A stretch of DNA of 64,000 nucleotides from Manihot esculenta (lineage: Eukaryota > Streptophyta > Magnoliopsida > Malpighiales > Euphorbiaceae): contig NC_035164.2 of assembly GCF_001659605.2 (NCBI RefSeq), forward strand, positions 7,632,955 through 7,696,954. Direction: 5' to 3'. Positions 35,262 through 48,286 of the stretch are shown in pieces (positions within the stretch are counted from its first letter, which is position 1; each line of letters opens with the position of its first letter). Position numbers and translations under genes: made by a program. The notes beneath the pieces are model-generated. The model ran no database searches. It saw nothing but the letters and a program-made list of their open reading frames with translations, and was not told the DNA's origin.

Positions 35262-38200
35262 ATGGCAATTCGTTATCTCATTCGTATCTTGGGTTTTTTT
35301 TCCCTCTTCTTCCCCGCATTTGAATCTTCAACCTCAGGTACTCATGGAAATCTTTCCTCTCTGATTATCACTTGTTTGAAAAATTCGTGAAAAAATCCTG
35401 TAATCTCTGGCAGATAAAGCAAAAGTTCCAAATTTCGCTTTCAGTTGGTTAAATGACAACAACACATTCCAAGCTGGGGATACTGCAGCCATAAAGATCA
35501 TAGTACTGGGAGAGTTTGACAGTAAAGGAAATGCTTCACTTGATAAGAATGCTTTCAATCCTACACTCACAGTGAATGGGAAGAAAGGAAATAGTTCTTT
35601 CGTTTCTGGGGTTTTCCTGGATACTGCAGGGGATACCAGTACCTGGAGAATTACTTTTGCTCCAATCAGAGTTGGGGTCTTTAATGTCTTCATCAATGAT
35701 GATCCTTTCAAAGTATTTGATTCATCTCTCCATTACGAAGCTCTGCCAGGTCCTAAATGCAATCTTTAGCATTTAACTTCTATTTTCGCTTATTTAGATA
35801 TGTAAGTTAGAACTTGTTTGAGGAAAAATGTTTTCCCTAGCAATCAATTTGAGCCTGCAATCTATGACAGAAGGATTTTGTTTTGTCTTCCATTTTTATT
35901 TTGGCTTTGTGCTCTATCTGGGTTTTACTAGTTGTTTTGGATTAAGGGAAGTTAAATTGTTGGTGAAGTGCTATTGATTAATTTAACACTTGTGCTTTTG
36001 CTCATTATGATAATACTCTGCAAATCAACTCTTTGTGAAATCTTATAATCTGCTGTTATATATTGTTCAAGGGCTTGTATAATGTCAAGTATACATAAAT
36101 GCATACTAACTGAAGTTGCTATTTCCGATTCAAGGGAAAATTTATCCATCTGTCTGCATAGCGTCATGGATGGGATTTTTAAATGAGTTTGAAGCTGGTG
36201 AAAGAGCTACTATTTTCATTGTTCCTAGAGATGCATTTGGGAATGATGTTTCTTCAACTGGTGAAGAATTAAATTCCTATAATTTTACAGTTAGTGTGCT
36301 TTATGCGAATGGTTCCCTTGCCAATGTTCCAAACATCACTCACGTTGGTTGGAATGAGCTTGGGATTATTAGCATTGAGTTTATTGCAGAAAAAGCTGGA
36401 GACCTTTTATTGCATGTGAAAGGAGGAAAGCAAACCTTGAATGGCTCTCCACTTCCGTTGAAAGTGAATCCAGGTGATTGTGCTGTAGCTAGTCATTTGT
36501 TCATAGCTTGTATTAGAGGGATTCTTTTTGTAAATAAGAGTTATTTTTTTCATGAATTCACCAGTAAATCTTTCTCAAGGTTTTCTTTCTTGAGATATTG
36601 AAATTGATGAGGTGTATTACAAACTCACAGTACCAACTCAACATTGTCTTGAAGTCCATTCTTGTTAACATGCCACAGACGGTTGCATTATTTCTGTGAA
36701 TTGGGGTGCTTTCTCACTTTGTATCATCAGTTTCTACGTGAACTTTGACTGTGAAGGTTAATTTGTACAAGGGAAGAGAAGGGGAAAAGGGGAAAACTCA
36801 TTAGTGTCATATCCAAATTGTGATGCAGATACAAAATAGCTCCCAAGCCCATGTTGAAAATGTTTCTGTTGATGCTGTTTGACATGAGCTAACATGGAAT
36901 TTAAGTTTTCTCTTGTAAAAAGCATGACGTAATTCCCTTTTTCTTTTTGACTCTTTAGAACCGTCTTTTTCCAGGTCCTCTAGACATTTCCAATTGCCTG
37001 CCAAAATGGAAGTTTGAGACAAATGCTTGGCAAATATTTTCCAAAATGGAAATTTTTATACATCAACAAGATCAGTATGGGAACCTTGTTTCTGGACTAT
37101 ATGAATTTGATGCTGATATTGTTGAAAGAGAGACAAATCTGACTATACCAGTTGCAGATTTGCACTTTGAAGATGTGGTTCCAGGAATACAGTTATTCTC
37201 TTTCAGTCTATTAGAACCGGGAAACTTCTTGCTCACTATATCTGATTTGGAGCATAATAGAAGCATCTCCAATATGCCGTTTGCTTATACTGTCTTTATA
37301 GGTGTATAACATATCTGCTAATTATTTTTTTTTTGGAAAGTCTAATGATGTTAGTGTTGAGCTCTTGCTTTTATCTGCCCTACTCCCTCAATATTTCTTT
37401 TCCTTTTCCCTTCTAGAATGCAACAAATGTTTGGTCTACTAGTTATTGATTATGGCTGTTGCCATTGGCAGGGAGGCCAAATTAAGTTTTGATTCTAGTA
37501 GGTGACAAGCAGTGCTTGATGCTATTGCCTATATATATAATGTAACTATTTCTTTCTGAAATCATCACAATATTAATTATGTTTCAATTTAACAGGTTAT
37601 TGTGATGGATCAGCCAGCACTGTCAACGGATCTGGTTTAAATGATTCCATTGCTGGTGAAATTTCACAGTTTTCAGTCTATTTGTTTGACATTTTTCAAT
37701 ATCCTGCTTTCGTTGAACTAGGAAGCATTAAAGTGCAGATTGTAAGGGAAAATGATTCCTATTATGTGCAGCCAAGCATTGTTCCAATCATCAATGGTAT
37801 CTGATATTATAATTTCTTTCCTTTTGATGAACAATTTTAACAGTGGTTCACAAGGAGGCATGCATCTCTTTCACAGGAAATGGACCTGCTCAAGAACTCA
37901 GCCAGACAGAAATTTCTCCAGCACCATCTGATGTTACAATGAACATTGTAAGTTGTACTTAATTATTTCTTTCAGTCCATTGTTGAGAAATCTGACATTC
38001 TTTCCTTCTTCTCTTTGATTCAGTCTGCTGGACACTTTGAAGTTGCAGCCAGTGTTTTTCATGTGATTTATACTGCTGAGAAGAGTGGGATATATGAAAT
38101 ATATGTATTTTGTGGAAATATTTTACTGAGTGGTGTTCAATCATTCAGAAAGGAAGTTAAAGCAGGTTAGTCTTATATTTATGTTTTGGGTTAGCCTCAC

Positions 38201-41200
38201 TTTTAATTTACATTTCTTCCTTTCATCTGTCACTAGTACCAAGGTGAATGCATACATTTAATCAAAATTGTGATCAATTTATGTCAATTAGAGATTACTG
38301 AGAGATGATTTAAAATTAAATTTGATGTTTTTAGCCCTAAGAACACTAAAACTAAAAAACAAAATTTTGAAACAGATTTTTCAATAACATCTAAAAATTG
38401 GGGGCTTTCTTAAAAATTTAGCCCTGCAACGACAATGTCAAGCAGGCACTAAAGCTTTAGAAAATTGAATTGAGTTTTTGAATGTGTAATAATAAGGTCA
38501 ATTTGCACTTTAGTGGTTGTGAACAAAATGTTTCCTTTTATTTTTATAGTTAATCAAATATCCACAACTTAATGTTTTAGATATTAAAATGCAGATAAGA
38601 AACAAACTGTTTGGACTAATGTATGATTTTTCACATTTTGTTAATTAGTATGGGAATAGAATAATTTTCAAAAAAATTTGGTATTCAAGCTAACTTTGCA
38701 CTTGCAATACAATCCATAGTTTTCAAAAGTGGTTTGGGTTGGGTTAACTTGGAACTAAACCACTGGCATTCTGGTTTAAAAATAGGTTTCTTTCTACTAA
38801 TGAAAATAGAATTCTTGCCCACTAGGGTTTTTGAACTCAAGACATAAAATTTGTGTTTTTTTCCCTTTCCATCTAATCAACTTACATCCTTAGTGTAAGC
38901 TTGTCAATATTTTTTAAAAATCTTTTACATTTATAATATAATTCTTTTTAATCTCATATTGTTTTTTTCCGAAAAGCAAAGGTGTACAATTGAACTTCAA
39001 GATGGTAAATTATTAGTTTTTATTTCAATGTTTCATTTTGCATGTATGGTTGCTATTTGCTAGTTACTACTTCACTGGTGTAGTTACCTTCTGTTTTTCC
39101 CCTTCTTGTTTTATTTTTTTTAATTGTTTAATCTATAATAATGGTTACCCCATATAATTGCGTGCAGTTTCTCCCTTGATTTTTTACTAAATTTTTTCTT
39201 GCTTTTCATAGGTAAGGTTGATGTATCTCTTTCAAAAATTGTGAAATTCTCCCAAGGTGCCAAAGCTGATTGAAAATGAAATGTGGGTGCAACTAATGGA
39301 TTCATTTTCTAATCATGTCTTGTCCCAACAGTCACTGCTAAAACTAGAGATTGCTGTAAATAGGTCTGGTTTTTCAACAGAAATGTTTGTTGATAATAAT
39401 GATGGGTCATATACTTGTCAATATATGGCTAAGGATGTTGGAACCTATGAGATGTGTGTTTCATTTGATGGCTTACATCTCATGCCCTGCCCCTTTGGAG
39501 TCAATGTGTATGGTGGTAAGTTATAACTATGTCAATATATATTAATCTCGTCAATACAAACAAACTATCATTAATTTAAATGCTTTATGATTTGGTGGTA
39601 CATTTAGTATAGCAAGATGAACTTGATTTGTCCTCATAGCATGGTGAATTTAGGATGTTTGAACTTTGTTAAGTTTTATAGAAAACTATTATTGTAATTC
39701 TAAGAAAAATGCCAAAGCCAAGGCTATACTTGTAGAGCATAGTGGAATGTTGCAACTATAATACAATGGATTATTTGATTGCCTCACATTCCATTCCATT
39801 TTAAGATATATAACCGATATTCTTAGATTTCTAACTAGTAAAAATGGCATGATTTGATTTGTTCAAGAAAACCATAAGACAATAAGGGGCCATAAAGTTT
39901 GTGCTAGGTTCAGATTAAGATGGTCAACTCTTTTTAGAATATTTGTTTGATCCAACAAAATATGATCTATTAGATGGCCAAATTAATTTGCACTAATTTG
40001 TGAGTGCAATAGCAACTTTGCTAAAAAGAGAAGTATTAAGATTATGGACTTATAAGAATGATATATACAACAACGTAATTATGAGGCTGTCTCTATGAAT
40101 GAAGTAAAAAAGTAAAAACAGGACCAAAGGGGGTTTATTACTTAAATAAAGGAGATTATCAAGACTAAGTATTATAAATAGTATTATTCTTTTTCCCTTT
40201 TCCAATTGCATGTAAGAAGATCCCCATTACGTATAGGTTATTTGGTGAGATATTTTATGTTTATTTTTTAAAAATTATGAAATAAGTGATTTATCATTTT
40301 GAACAAAATTGATAAAATTTACAGATATAGTTTTTTCAATGAGACAATGAGACTTTTCAGCACTTTTTCCATGGCAGTGATGTATTTGTGATTATCAAAG
40401 TGGAGATACCAAAAAGCTTTCTTTCTTTTTTTTTTTTTTTTTTTACCATTTCTTAATAATGGGTTCTTTAAATACTAATTTAATTTCCATTATATGGAAA
40501 ATATTTGATATTTCTAAAATAGCTACTTTCAATATTCTACAGGTGAATATTTTCCTAAGGCTTATGATGATAAAATATCTGTTTGGGAGGGTGAGTCTAT
40601 TGCTTTTGATGTTTTAGCAAATGACTACTTTGCTGGACATAATGCAAGCATTGTTGAATTCTCGAAAGTAAGAAAAAAAATCAGTTTGCCTTTGAAGTTA
40701 TGCTTATATTACTGATTTATTCCTTGGAAGTGCTTTTTGGAAAATTGACTTGCTGTTTTACATTGTAATTTTTCAGCCAAATTGTGGTTCACTTTTACAG
40801 GATGGACAGTTCTTTAGATACACCCCCTATCAAAATTATTATGGGAATGACTCTTTTATGTATACAATATCAGATGTAAATGGCAATCTTGCTTTTGCTA
40901 CTGTAAGCATTGATGTCCTCAATATCCCTCCCCAGTTTATTTCATTTCCAAGTCAGCTGCAAGCAACTGAGGACATGATAAGCCCTAGATATGGGTATCA
41001 TACTTTATCACTAAACTTTATTAATATGCTCAGCATTTTGAAGTTTCAAAATGGCTGATGTATTACTGGGTGTATGCTCTTCTAATGTTATGATTCTTGC
41101 ACATTGCAGTGGTTTCTCAGGGTTTGAGATTAGGTCTTCTGATCCAATGGAGAACATTTCTGTCACTCTTAGAGCAGACTTTGGGACTCTGTTTTTATCG

Positions 41201-43545
41201 CCCCTGCTGATGCAATTTTGGGATCCAATTTGGGGGAAATTTTTAGTTAAGAGAGAAGATGATGAAGCAAAGAGTTTGAACTTAGAGGGATGTGTAGATG
41301 TGATGAATCTAGCACTTCAGTCAATTCAATATCTCGGGTACTATCTACTTATCCTATTGTTTACATTCGTGAAGTCACTGGACCAGTAGTTCAATGACTG
41401 CCTGTCTGATAATGCTGTATCAGGGAGTGAAACACCTCCCCTATGACTGAATGGGAGGAAAAAGCAGTTAAATATTAGTTAATACTAGTAGCAAGATTTG
41501 GGATTTTTGAACCTAACACCCAATTCATGTTAAGTAAGAACAAGAAAAGAGAAGCAATGATAACCACATTTTGTGGCTTTATTTCCTTTGCAGGACATAG
41601 ATATGCACCAATGATCTGTGATATTTTCATGGCATAAATCTCTCTCAACTTAATATTTTCTTGATCTGGTCTTTATCATGTGTGATTAACGTTCTTTCCC
41701 ACCATATTCAGAAATGTGAATTTCAGCGGCAATGATACTGTTCGTTTTTCTGCCAACAACAAGAATGGGATAAATGAGATTGCAGTTCCAGCTTTTGTAC
41801 AATCTATCAATGATCCTCCATTTATTAACGTCCCCAAATTTATCATATTAAAGGGAAAGGAGGATAAGTTGCTGATCTTTGACAAAGCTAGGGACAAGTT
41901 TGAGTTCTGTGTTGGAGATCCAGATCTTCTTAATTTCCCTGGTATGTATATGGATGTTTTCTTTAACATTGGAATTGGTTGGACGTTAAAATTTTATATT
42001 AAATTAAATCTTATTGTACTTCTTTGAAATGTAGAGTTACCCATTTGAAGTTTAAGTAGCTTACACCATAAATGATAAATTTCAAATTGCGTGAATTCCA
42101 TTCATATCTGAATCTGTGTTTCTATTGACAACTGAATGGTCGATAATGATGAATTTTCATTTATAATGAAATCGAATTAGCTAGATGAAAATTGAGTAAA
42201 AATCCACTGTTTTTTTTTAGATGGTGACATTTTAGTTCTTGAAATGAGGTAGACTTATTTGAAATGTCTTCTGGGGAATTTATTTCTGTTTGTTTATATG
42301 TTTCAGGCAAAAAGTCTCACTTTATAGTCGCATTTTCTGTTGAAGTTAATGATGGATTTCTAATAACCAGCCTACCAGCTGAACTTATAGATACAACTGA
42401 ACTGAAGCTAATTAATAACTATCAGTGGCAACCTCTTCAGACATATGTTACTATTTCAAAACATTTTATGGTCAAAGCTCATGGAATCAGATTTCGGGGG
42501 ACAATTAATGATTGCAACCTTGTCATGCAACAACTCTCATATCATGTGAGTATATGCTCATTTGCAGGAAGTTTTAGAAGAAGTATGAATTCCTGGCTTC
42601 TTTATACAGTTTAAAACTGTGAAAAAGGCTGCTTTAACATGGGCTTAATTTCTCTTTTCTTATTTATCTTTTTGGAGAATAGGGTGGAGAAAATGGTGCT
42701 GTTTTGACGTTGAAAGTAAATGATATGGGAAATTATGGTTGTTATGCTGATTGTACTGACAATATCTCAATGCCATTGCACGTTAAGGCTACTGTGAATC
42801 TTATCCGAAAAAGGCCAATGAGTTCATTGGCAGTTCACAGTAAGTAACAATCATATATATATATGTATATATCTTGCTTGTATTTTTTTATTTTTTTTAG
42901 CCAAAGTGCATCTATATTAAGTTATAACTCATATCAATTTCCATTATGCTGGTGCAGCCCTTGGATCAGTTGTTATTATTGAATTTCTTATGGTTCTCTC
43001 TTTTGGAGTAGTACTTCTATTCTTCACATGTAAATGTGCAATTCTTCTTGTAAATGAAAGAAGCAGCTTCAAATTCCAAAACTCTAAGCAGTCTACTCTG
43101 CGAAATTTTCAGAAGGAATCTGTAAGTGAACCATGTATTGATTTTCAAGTGTATTTGAGGCATTTTAACGTGAACTACACTTAAGTTCCAATGTTGGTTG
43201 AATGTGCTGATTTATCTGACTTAACTGGTTGTTTTTCTCGATATCTTTCTATCTACCATCGAACTTCCAGCTTTCGACAACGGTAACTAGCTTTTGACAA
43301 AAAAAACATTTTGGTAATGGATTCATAGCTAGGATAGAGAAAGAAGTTTTGAGTTTTTTTTTTTTTTTTCATTATATATTTTGGCTTCACTAACATGCGC
43401 TTTTTACAAATATGCCAGCTCTAGCCGTCAGTTTGAAATAGCAGAATCTGGGCAGGATATACATAGCCCCTCTCAATCTACTAGAGGTCATCATCTACAG
43501 GCTCTACCTGATTTTATGCCGCTTGCTATTGAGAAGGGCTCGTAA
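35262..43545 (+). CDS. GEX2: GEX2 (GAMETE EXPRESSED 2)-like sperm-surface protein, 16 exons, frameshift in exon 8
   Basis: Inferred exons: 35262-35337, 35414-35749, 36135-36473, 36975-37301, 37596-37796, 37877-37947, 38024-38165, 39212-39515, 40543-40667, 40777-40994, 41110-41337, 41712-41941, 42307-42545, 42683-42839, 42958-43121, 43432-43545. All introns are GT-AG and phases agree except in exon 8. The product, about 1,090 residues, has a signal peptide (MAIRYLIRILGFFSLFFPAF) and filamin-type repeats over residues 27-600 (FSWLNDNNTFQAGD; GNLVSGLYEFDADI; DNNDGSYTCQYMAKDVGTYE). Cadherin/Ig-like repeats follow to about 998 (YYGNDSFMYTISDVNG), then one membrane span near 1003-1024 (VVIIEFLMVLSFGVVLLFF) and a 65-residue tail. 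Known family: Arabidopsis GEX2 is a sperm plasma-membrane protein needed for gamete attachment at double fertilisation. Exon 8 is one base over (or two under) frame near 39247, giving TGA at 39271 unless the base is an error. The last acceptor (43431) was chosen because it alone keeps frame. Confidence 0.85.
39212..39515 (+). other. GEX2: GEX2 exon 8 with apparent frameshift
   Basis: Entering in phase from exon 7, translation reads KVDVSLSKIVKF and then meets TGA at 39271-39273. From 39248 a second frame gives SPKVPKLIENEMWVQLMDSF and continues in the correct phase to the donor at 39516. The exon is 304 nt; 303 or 306 would fit. A 1-bp insertion or 2-bp loss near 39244-39252 explains it. No alternative GT-AG pair nearby restores frame. 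Confidence 0.75.
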
Positions 43546-44551
43546 ACAAGTTGATCTATTGTCTAAAATTAAACCATTTGATGTGGACATTAATGGAATT
43601 GAGAAGGTATTTCATTGAATTACAACTGTGTTTGCGTATTTTGAAGATGCTTTAATTGGAATATGGCTATTTTCTTCTTTTCCAACTCTGTTAATAATGA
43701 TATTCTTTTTACTGAAAGCCAATTTTATCTTCAAGAAAAATTTTCATATAACAAAACGAGGGTTGTTCAATTTCCATTCTGTAACTGTTCTCGCTAAGAA
43801 TCAAAATCGAAACTAAACTTTCAATTTTTTGATTTTTACAAACCATATTTAAAATAAAATTTTGGTATGGTTTCAATACTTTAAGCAATAGAAATAAATA
43901 ACATCAAAATAATAATAAAATTTAAAATATTAACATTTAAATAATAGTATTAATATTAAAATATATTATATACAGTGAAAATATTATATTATTTAATATA
44001 TAATTATTAATTATATAATTTTGATTAAAAGATGCCTGTGTAATTAATATATAAGGATATGTTATATTACTAACATATAATTCATATATATAATTAAAAA
44101 TTAGAAAATAATATTATTAATAATCTAATTACTGCCAAACACCATTAGCACCTATGGCTACTCAAAACTATTGAATTATGTAGTGATTGTGATTGACTGA
44201 TTGTAGGTTCGTTCCTCTTCAACTACTCATCTATCAACAACCTATGTGAGAAAAAGAAATCCCACATGTTAAGCTACTAACTTATAGTGCTCACTTTTGG
44301 TATAAAGATAAACACATGAAAGCATATTTTATAACAAAAAGAATTAGAATTGTAAGGATTTTCTAATTAACTAAATTCATATATTCATAAATGTTTACAA
44401 TATCGTTATCGTATTTTTTAATATTTCTTTTAATCAAGCCACTCAGTTCTTATAAATTCAGTAGGACTGACAAATCATAAAAGAGAATAGTTGCAGAACA
44501 CCAAGTCACATAGCTGTAGGACCTGAAGGTTAATTTGTAACTGTAGTTAAA
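43546..44551. other. GEX2 3' flank and AT-rich intergenic DNA
   Basis: This should hold the 3' untranslated region, though no polyadenylation site can be chosen with confidence. The rest is AT-rich and featureless. Confidence 0.5.
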
Positions 44552-44696
44552 AGTGAGCAATATTTGGTTTAAATCGAAAAAATCGATCAAAACAAATTAA
44601 TTTGAAAATTTAATTTGATTTTTTATTCATTTCAATTTAATTAATTTTTAATTTTAAAAATTTGGGTTATTTCGGTTCGGTTCGATTTTGATCGAA

Positions 44697-45314
44697 GGTC
44701 TCAAGAGTTTGCAGTAGGAGACTTAGTGATGATCAAGCTACTACCAGAACAACTGCGATTCCTTCGCAACCGACACCAAAGGTTGGTGCGCAAATATGAA
44801 GGGCCAATTCCAATCGTTGCTATAGTTGGGCCTGTGGTATATAAAGTGGAACCACCACAGTGGATGAAGATTCACCCAGTATTTCATGTGAGCTTGCTAA
44901 ATTTCTTTCTCAATGAATTGGGCAAATCAACACCAATTGCTAAAATAAGCCATATTCAGTTGTTCACACATATTTCAATTTATTCTCTCTAATGAGTAAT
45001 ATATATTTTTCACCATGGCAAGCTCAAAGATTCAATTCAAAAGGAAATTCCTAAAAATAGGACAAACGACAGCACAAACAAACACTCAAGACCTGCCGTT
45101 TCACGAGTAGCACCAGTGCATCAAGGCGTTAAAGAAATCTTGGCGGAACAAGTTGTGAAGACCACAAAGTCCTCCTTACAAAGAATACCTTGTCAAATGG
45201 AAAGGCCTAAGCATCGAAGAAACTAGTTGGGAGAAAGAGTTGAACCTCCAGCAACTTTCGCAAAAGATTGAAGAGTTCTTACAAGCTCAGTCGACGAGGA
45301 CGTCGACCATTTAA
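44697..45314 (+). pseudogene. Chromovirus pol 3' end (GPF-like module and chromodomain), broken
   Basis: One frame reads SQEFAVGDLVMIKLLPEQL, then KYEGPIPIVAIVGPVVYKVE and [16 protein letters not shown], the segment after integrase. After frameshifts, further sequence gives KEYLVKWKGLSIEETSWEKE, a chromodomain, and ends before a polypurine tract (AGTGGGGGAGGG). It is a different chromovirus lineage from elements A, B and D. It has no 5' part. Confidence 0.75.
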
Positions 45315-45325
45315 GTGGGGGAGGG

Positions 45326-45969
45326 TGCTAAGGGTCGAGAATCTTGAGGGACTAAAATGTAATTTTTCTAACATGGGATTTCTTAAAAACGAGATAGGTA
45401 GAAAGTAGTATAAAATAGTAGTATCAAAACAGTCGTGTCAATTTCTTGTAATTCATTTTCATATAATTATTAAGTGGGGTATCACCTCAGACATATTGAT
45501 GTCTCCTCCTGCCACAGCTCAACTTGTTCCTAAAACTCTTTAGGGGGGAGTGACTAGTTGGCCACCAGTGAGGACTGGGCCCAGCTGGTCACTGTAGGCC
45601 TATCGAGTCCCTTTGCTGTGCCTCCACTCCTTGTAGGCGTTTCCCCCCTGTCTGCAAGTGGTGTGAGGATCTTTGTGTCGAATTGTGTAATGATTGTTTT
45701 GCTCCTGAAATGAAATGAGTAGCCCTTCTATCAAAATATATGTGCCTACATGTGATACTTTGGTTGCTTATGCCATTATGCTTGTTGGATGTTGATATTT
45801 GTTTGATACGTATTTATCTTGCTCGCTTTAATAGCATTCTAGCCTCTCGGCTGACCAACATGCTTCGTTGTGCAGATTAACGTGTAGATGCATCGGCTGA
45901 CTTGCCTTGACAGTGTTCAAGTCAAGTGCCACTTGGTCCCAATTGAGTGCCAAAGCCTAGGCCCATGAC
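45326..45969 (+). mobile_element. LTR (3', possibly incomplete) of the chromovirus fragment
   Basis: It starts TGCTAAGGGTCGAGAATC right after the polypurine tract and runs to the point where the MITE resumes. It contains TTGTAATTCATTTTC and a G/C-richer downstream part. The right end is not a clear CA, so the LTR may be truncated. Confidence 0.55.
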
Positions 45970-46280
45970 GAAAAATCGAACCGATTAGTGATAATAATAT
46001 ATTATTTTCAATAATATAGAGATATTAGATCATATTAAAGTTAAAATATTCTAATTAAATTTTAAAATATTAAAAATAAAGTGTAAAAATAAAAAATTTA
46101 TTAAAAATTCAAATCGATCGAATCGAACTGATCAGACCTGTTCAATTCGATTTGATTTCTAATCAAAATTGATTCGATTTTTATAAATACCAAAATTTTG
46201 ATTTTTGGTTTATTCAGTTCGATTCGATTTTGAACTGACTAATGCTCACCCCAAAACCGATCGAATGCTCATCTCTAACT

Positions 46281-48286
46281 GTAGTGGTGGCCCTATGAGC
46301 CAATCTGTGGGGTATCTCATCATAGTCCAAGTTCATATAAACTGTAGCTCAGTACTCTAATACAAATGATATGACATCCCTCTTATGCTAACTTTAGACT
46401 CCTACTACTAAAACCTTATACTAACTTTAAACTCCTACTACTAAAAGTGATGAATAATTTATATAATAACTCTCTTATTAAATTGCAAATAAATCATGTG
46501 TATTAGACACACTTATACTTTATCCATATTTGATTTTAAAAATTGAGCATTCTTTTTGTTCATACCAAATATTACGTTTGTTCTCTTTAAAACCAATTTT
46601 AAAAATTACACTTATAGATTCTCACTATAGGAATAAAATAGTCAATATAGCAAATCAAATTGTTACTTGTTAGTTTTTGAGAGGAGAGGAAAAAAGATAT
46701 ATAATGATTTTGTTAATGTATTCATTGAAATATGATACATATGTAGGAAAAATATAACAGAAAATTTTAATAAAATTATCTACTGCACTATATCTAAACT
46801 CATAAATAATAACTTAAAATTTAAATTTTATCCTATTTTTGTATCATAATATATTTTTTCAAAGTAGAAAAAGTATATTTCAACACTCTTTGTATTTTTT
46901 ATCGTAGATTATCCTAGTTTTGTAACGTTGTCGGTCTCTTCATGAGCACTTTTCTTTTTATTTGTATTTTATGAACATGCTTAGGTTCTTAGTATGGATA
47001 TGACATTGATATTGACAATAAGTATTGATATCAACATTGGTATATCGACATCCGCATCGACATTGGTATATGTCAACATCAATATTGGTATGTCGGCATG
47101 GGCATTAACGTTCATATTAACATTGATGTTGTATTTTTTTAGGAGTTCTTAATCTTCTGACATAGCTATCTTGGGTTTATTGGGGTATTGGTTTATTGTG
47201 ACATAGGCTTATTGTGGTATGGAGGAACCTTTCCTTTTTCTAACTTGATTTTTCTTCATATGGCATTTTCTGATGTTCCATCTTCTCTTTTTTTTCTCTA
47301 TTTTTTCTCATCTTGTATTTCTCACAGGCCTTTATGAAATAGCACTGATATCAATTGTTGATTTTTGAGGGGAGAGGAAGAAAAAATATAATGGTGTTAT
47401 TATTTTATTCTATAGGAAATATATAACAGTAAATCTTAATAAAATTATCTATTAAATTATATCCAAACTCATAAAATAATAATTTAAAATTTAAATATTA
47501 TCGTATCTTCATATCATAACATATTTTTTTGAAAGTAGAAGAAGCATATTGTATTGTCATATCGAAGGTAGGTTACTATCTCATTTTGCAACCTACTTTT
47601 AGATAAATTAAATGTTAAATAAATTCTTGTCATTTTATGAAGAATATTCCTTCATGTCTCAGCTTCCTAAAGAATTAAAAATCATCACATCCTGAGCTTT
47701 GTAACTCAGGTTATAGTTAATTATTCTCAAACTGTTCACAATTAAAAATTTCAGTCTCAATTTTGGTTTTCTGGCAATGTATCCTGCTTTTAGAATGTTA
47801 TCTTGAATTTTTTAGCATCATTATTCTTAAAATTTTTAGATCTATTCTTAAGTTTCATTTGGCATTGGAATTTCTTTATTTGGATAATTGTTAGTCATAT
47901 TATAAATATTTTTGTACAACCTGTCCCGTGACTCATATCCAGAAATTTTATTTTATTCGATCTTTGTACACACTAAAACCCATATAAAATTAGATTAATA
48001 TCTCTTTTATGAATTTTTATTTCTATATCTCAAAGTTCTAATGGTTCAAAGATAAGTTCATTTGGATATTTGCACTTTAGTTATAAATTAATTTATACAA
48101 ATTGTTCAAAATATATCTCAATTGACTTTAGTTTTCATGTTCCTTTTACAGCCCCAATTCATGGTATTTCCCCATAAAATTTAGCCTTAGTGTTCAAGGT
48201 TAACGACACAATTTGGCAAAATAGCCTTTTACAAACATTTAGATTTATCTCTCAAGTTCCGTATGAGTCAAATTTCAAGTTATTTA
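46281..48286. other. AT-rich intergenic DNA with direct repeats
   Basis: No genes. A roughly 210-bp direct repeat is present at about 46650-46885 and 47345-47560 (shared GAGAGGAAGAAAA-type start and ATTTTTTxxAAAGTAGAAGAAG end, about 80 percent alike by eye). Between them, around 47000-47130, is a degenerate array of ACATTGGTAT-like units. A 33-bp-period duplication of ACTCCTACTACTAAAA lies near 46405-46450. Confidence 0.6.

Larger units (their letters stand above)
44552..46280 (+). mobile_element. MITE family M, copy 2, split by a chromovirus fragment
   Basis: The left part (44552-44695) begins GTGAGCAATATTTGG and ends in TTCGATTTTGATCGA. The right part (about 45970-46280) resumes AAAAATCGAACCGATTAGTG and ends CGATCGAATGCTCATC. 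Joined, they match the other copies apart from a gap of about a dozen bases. Everything between is a foreign insert. Confidence 0.75.

Noticed and set aside
41676..41969. Antisense frame over GEX2 exon 12
   Set aside because: A shadow of a real exon; the sense reading has conserved splice sites and domain pattern.
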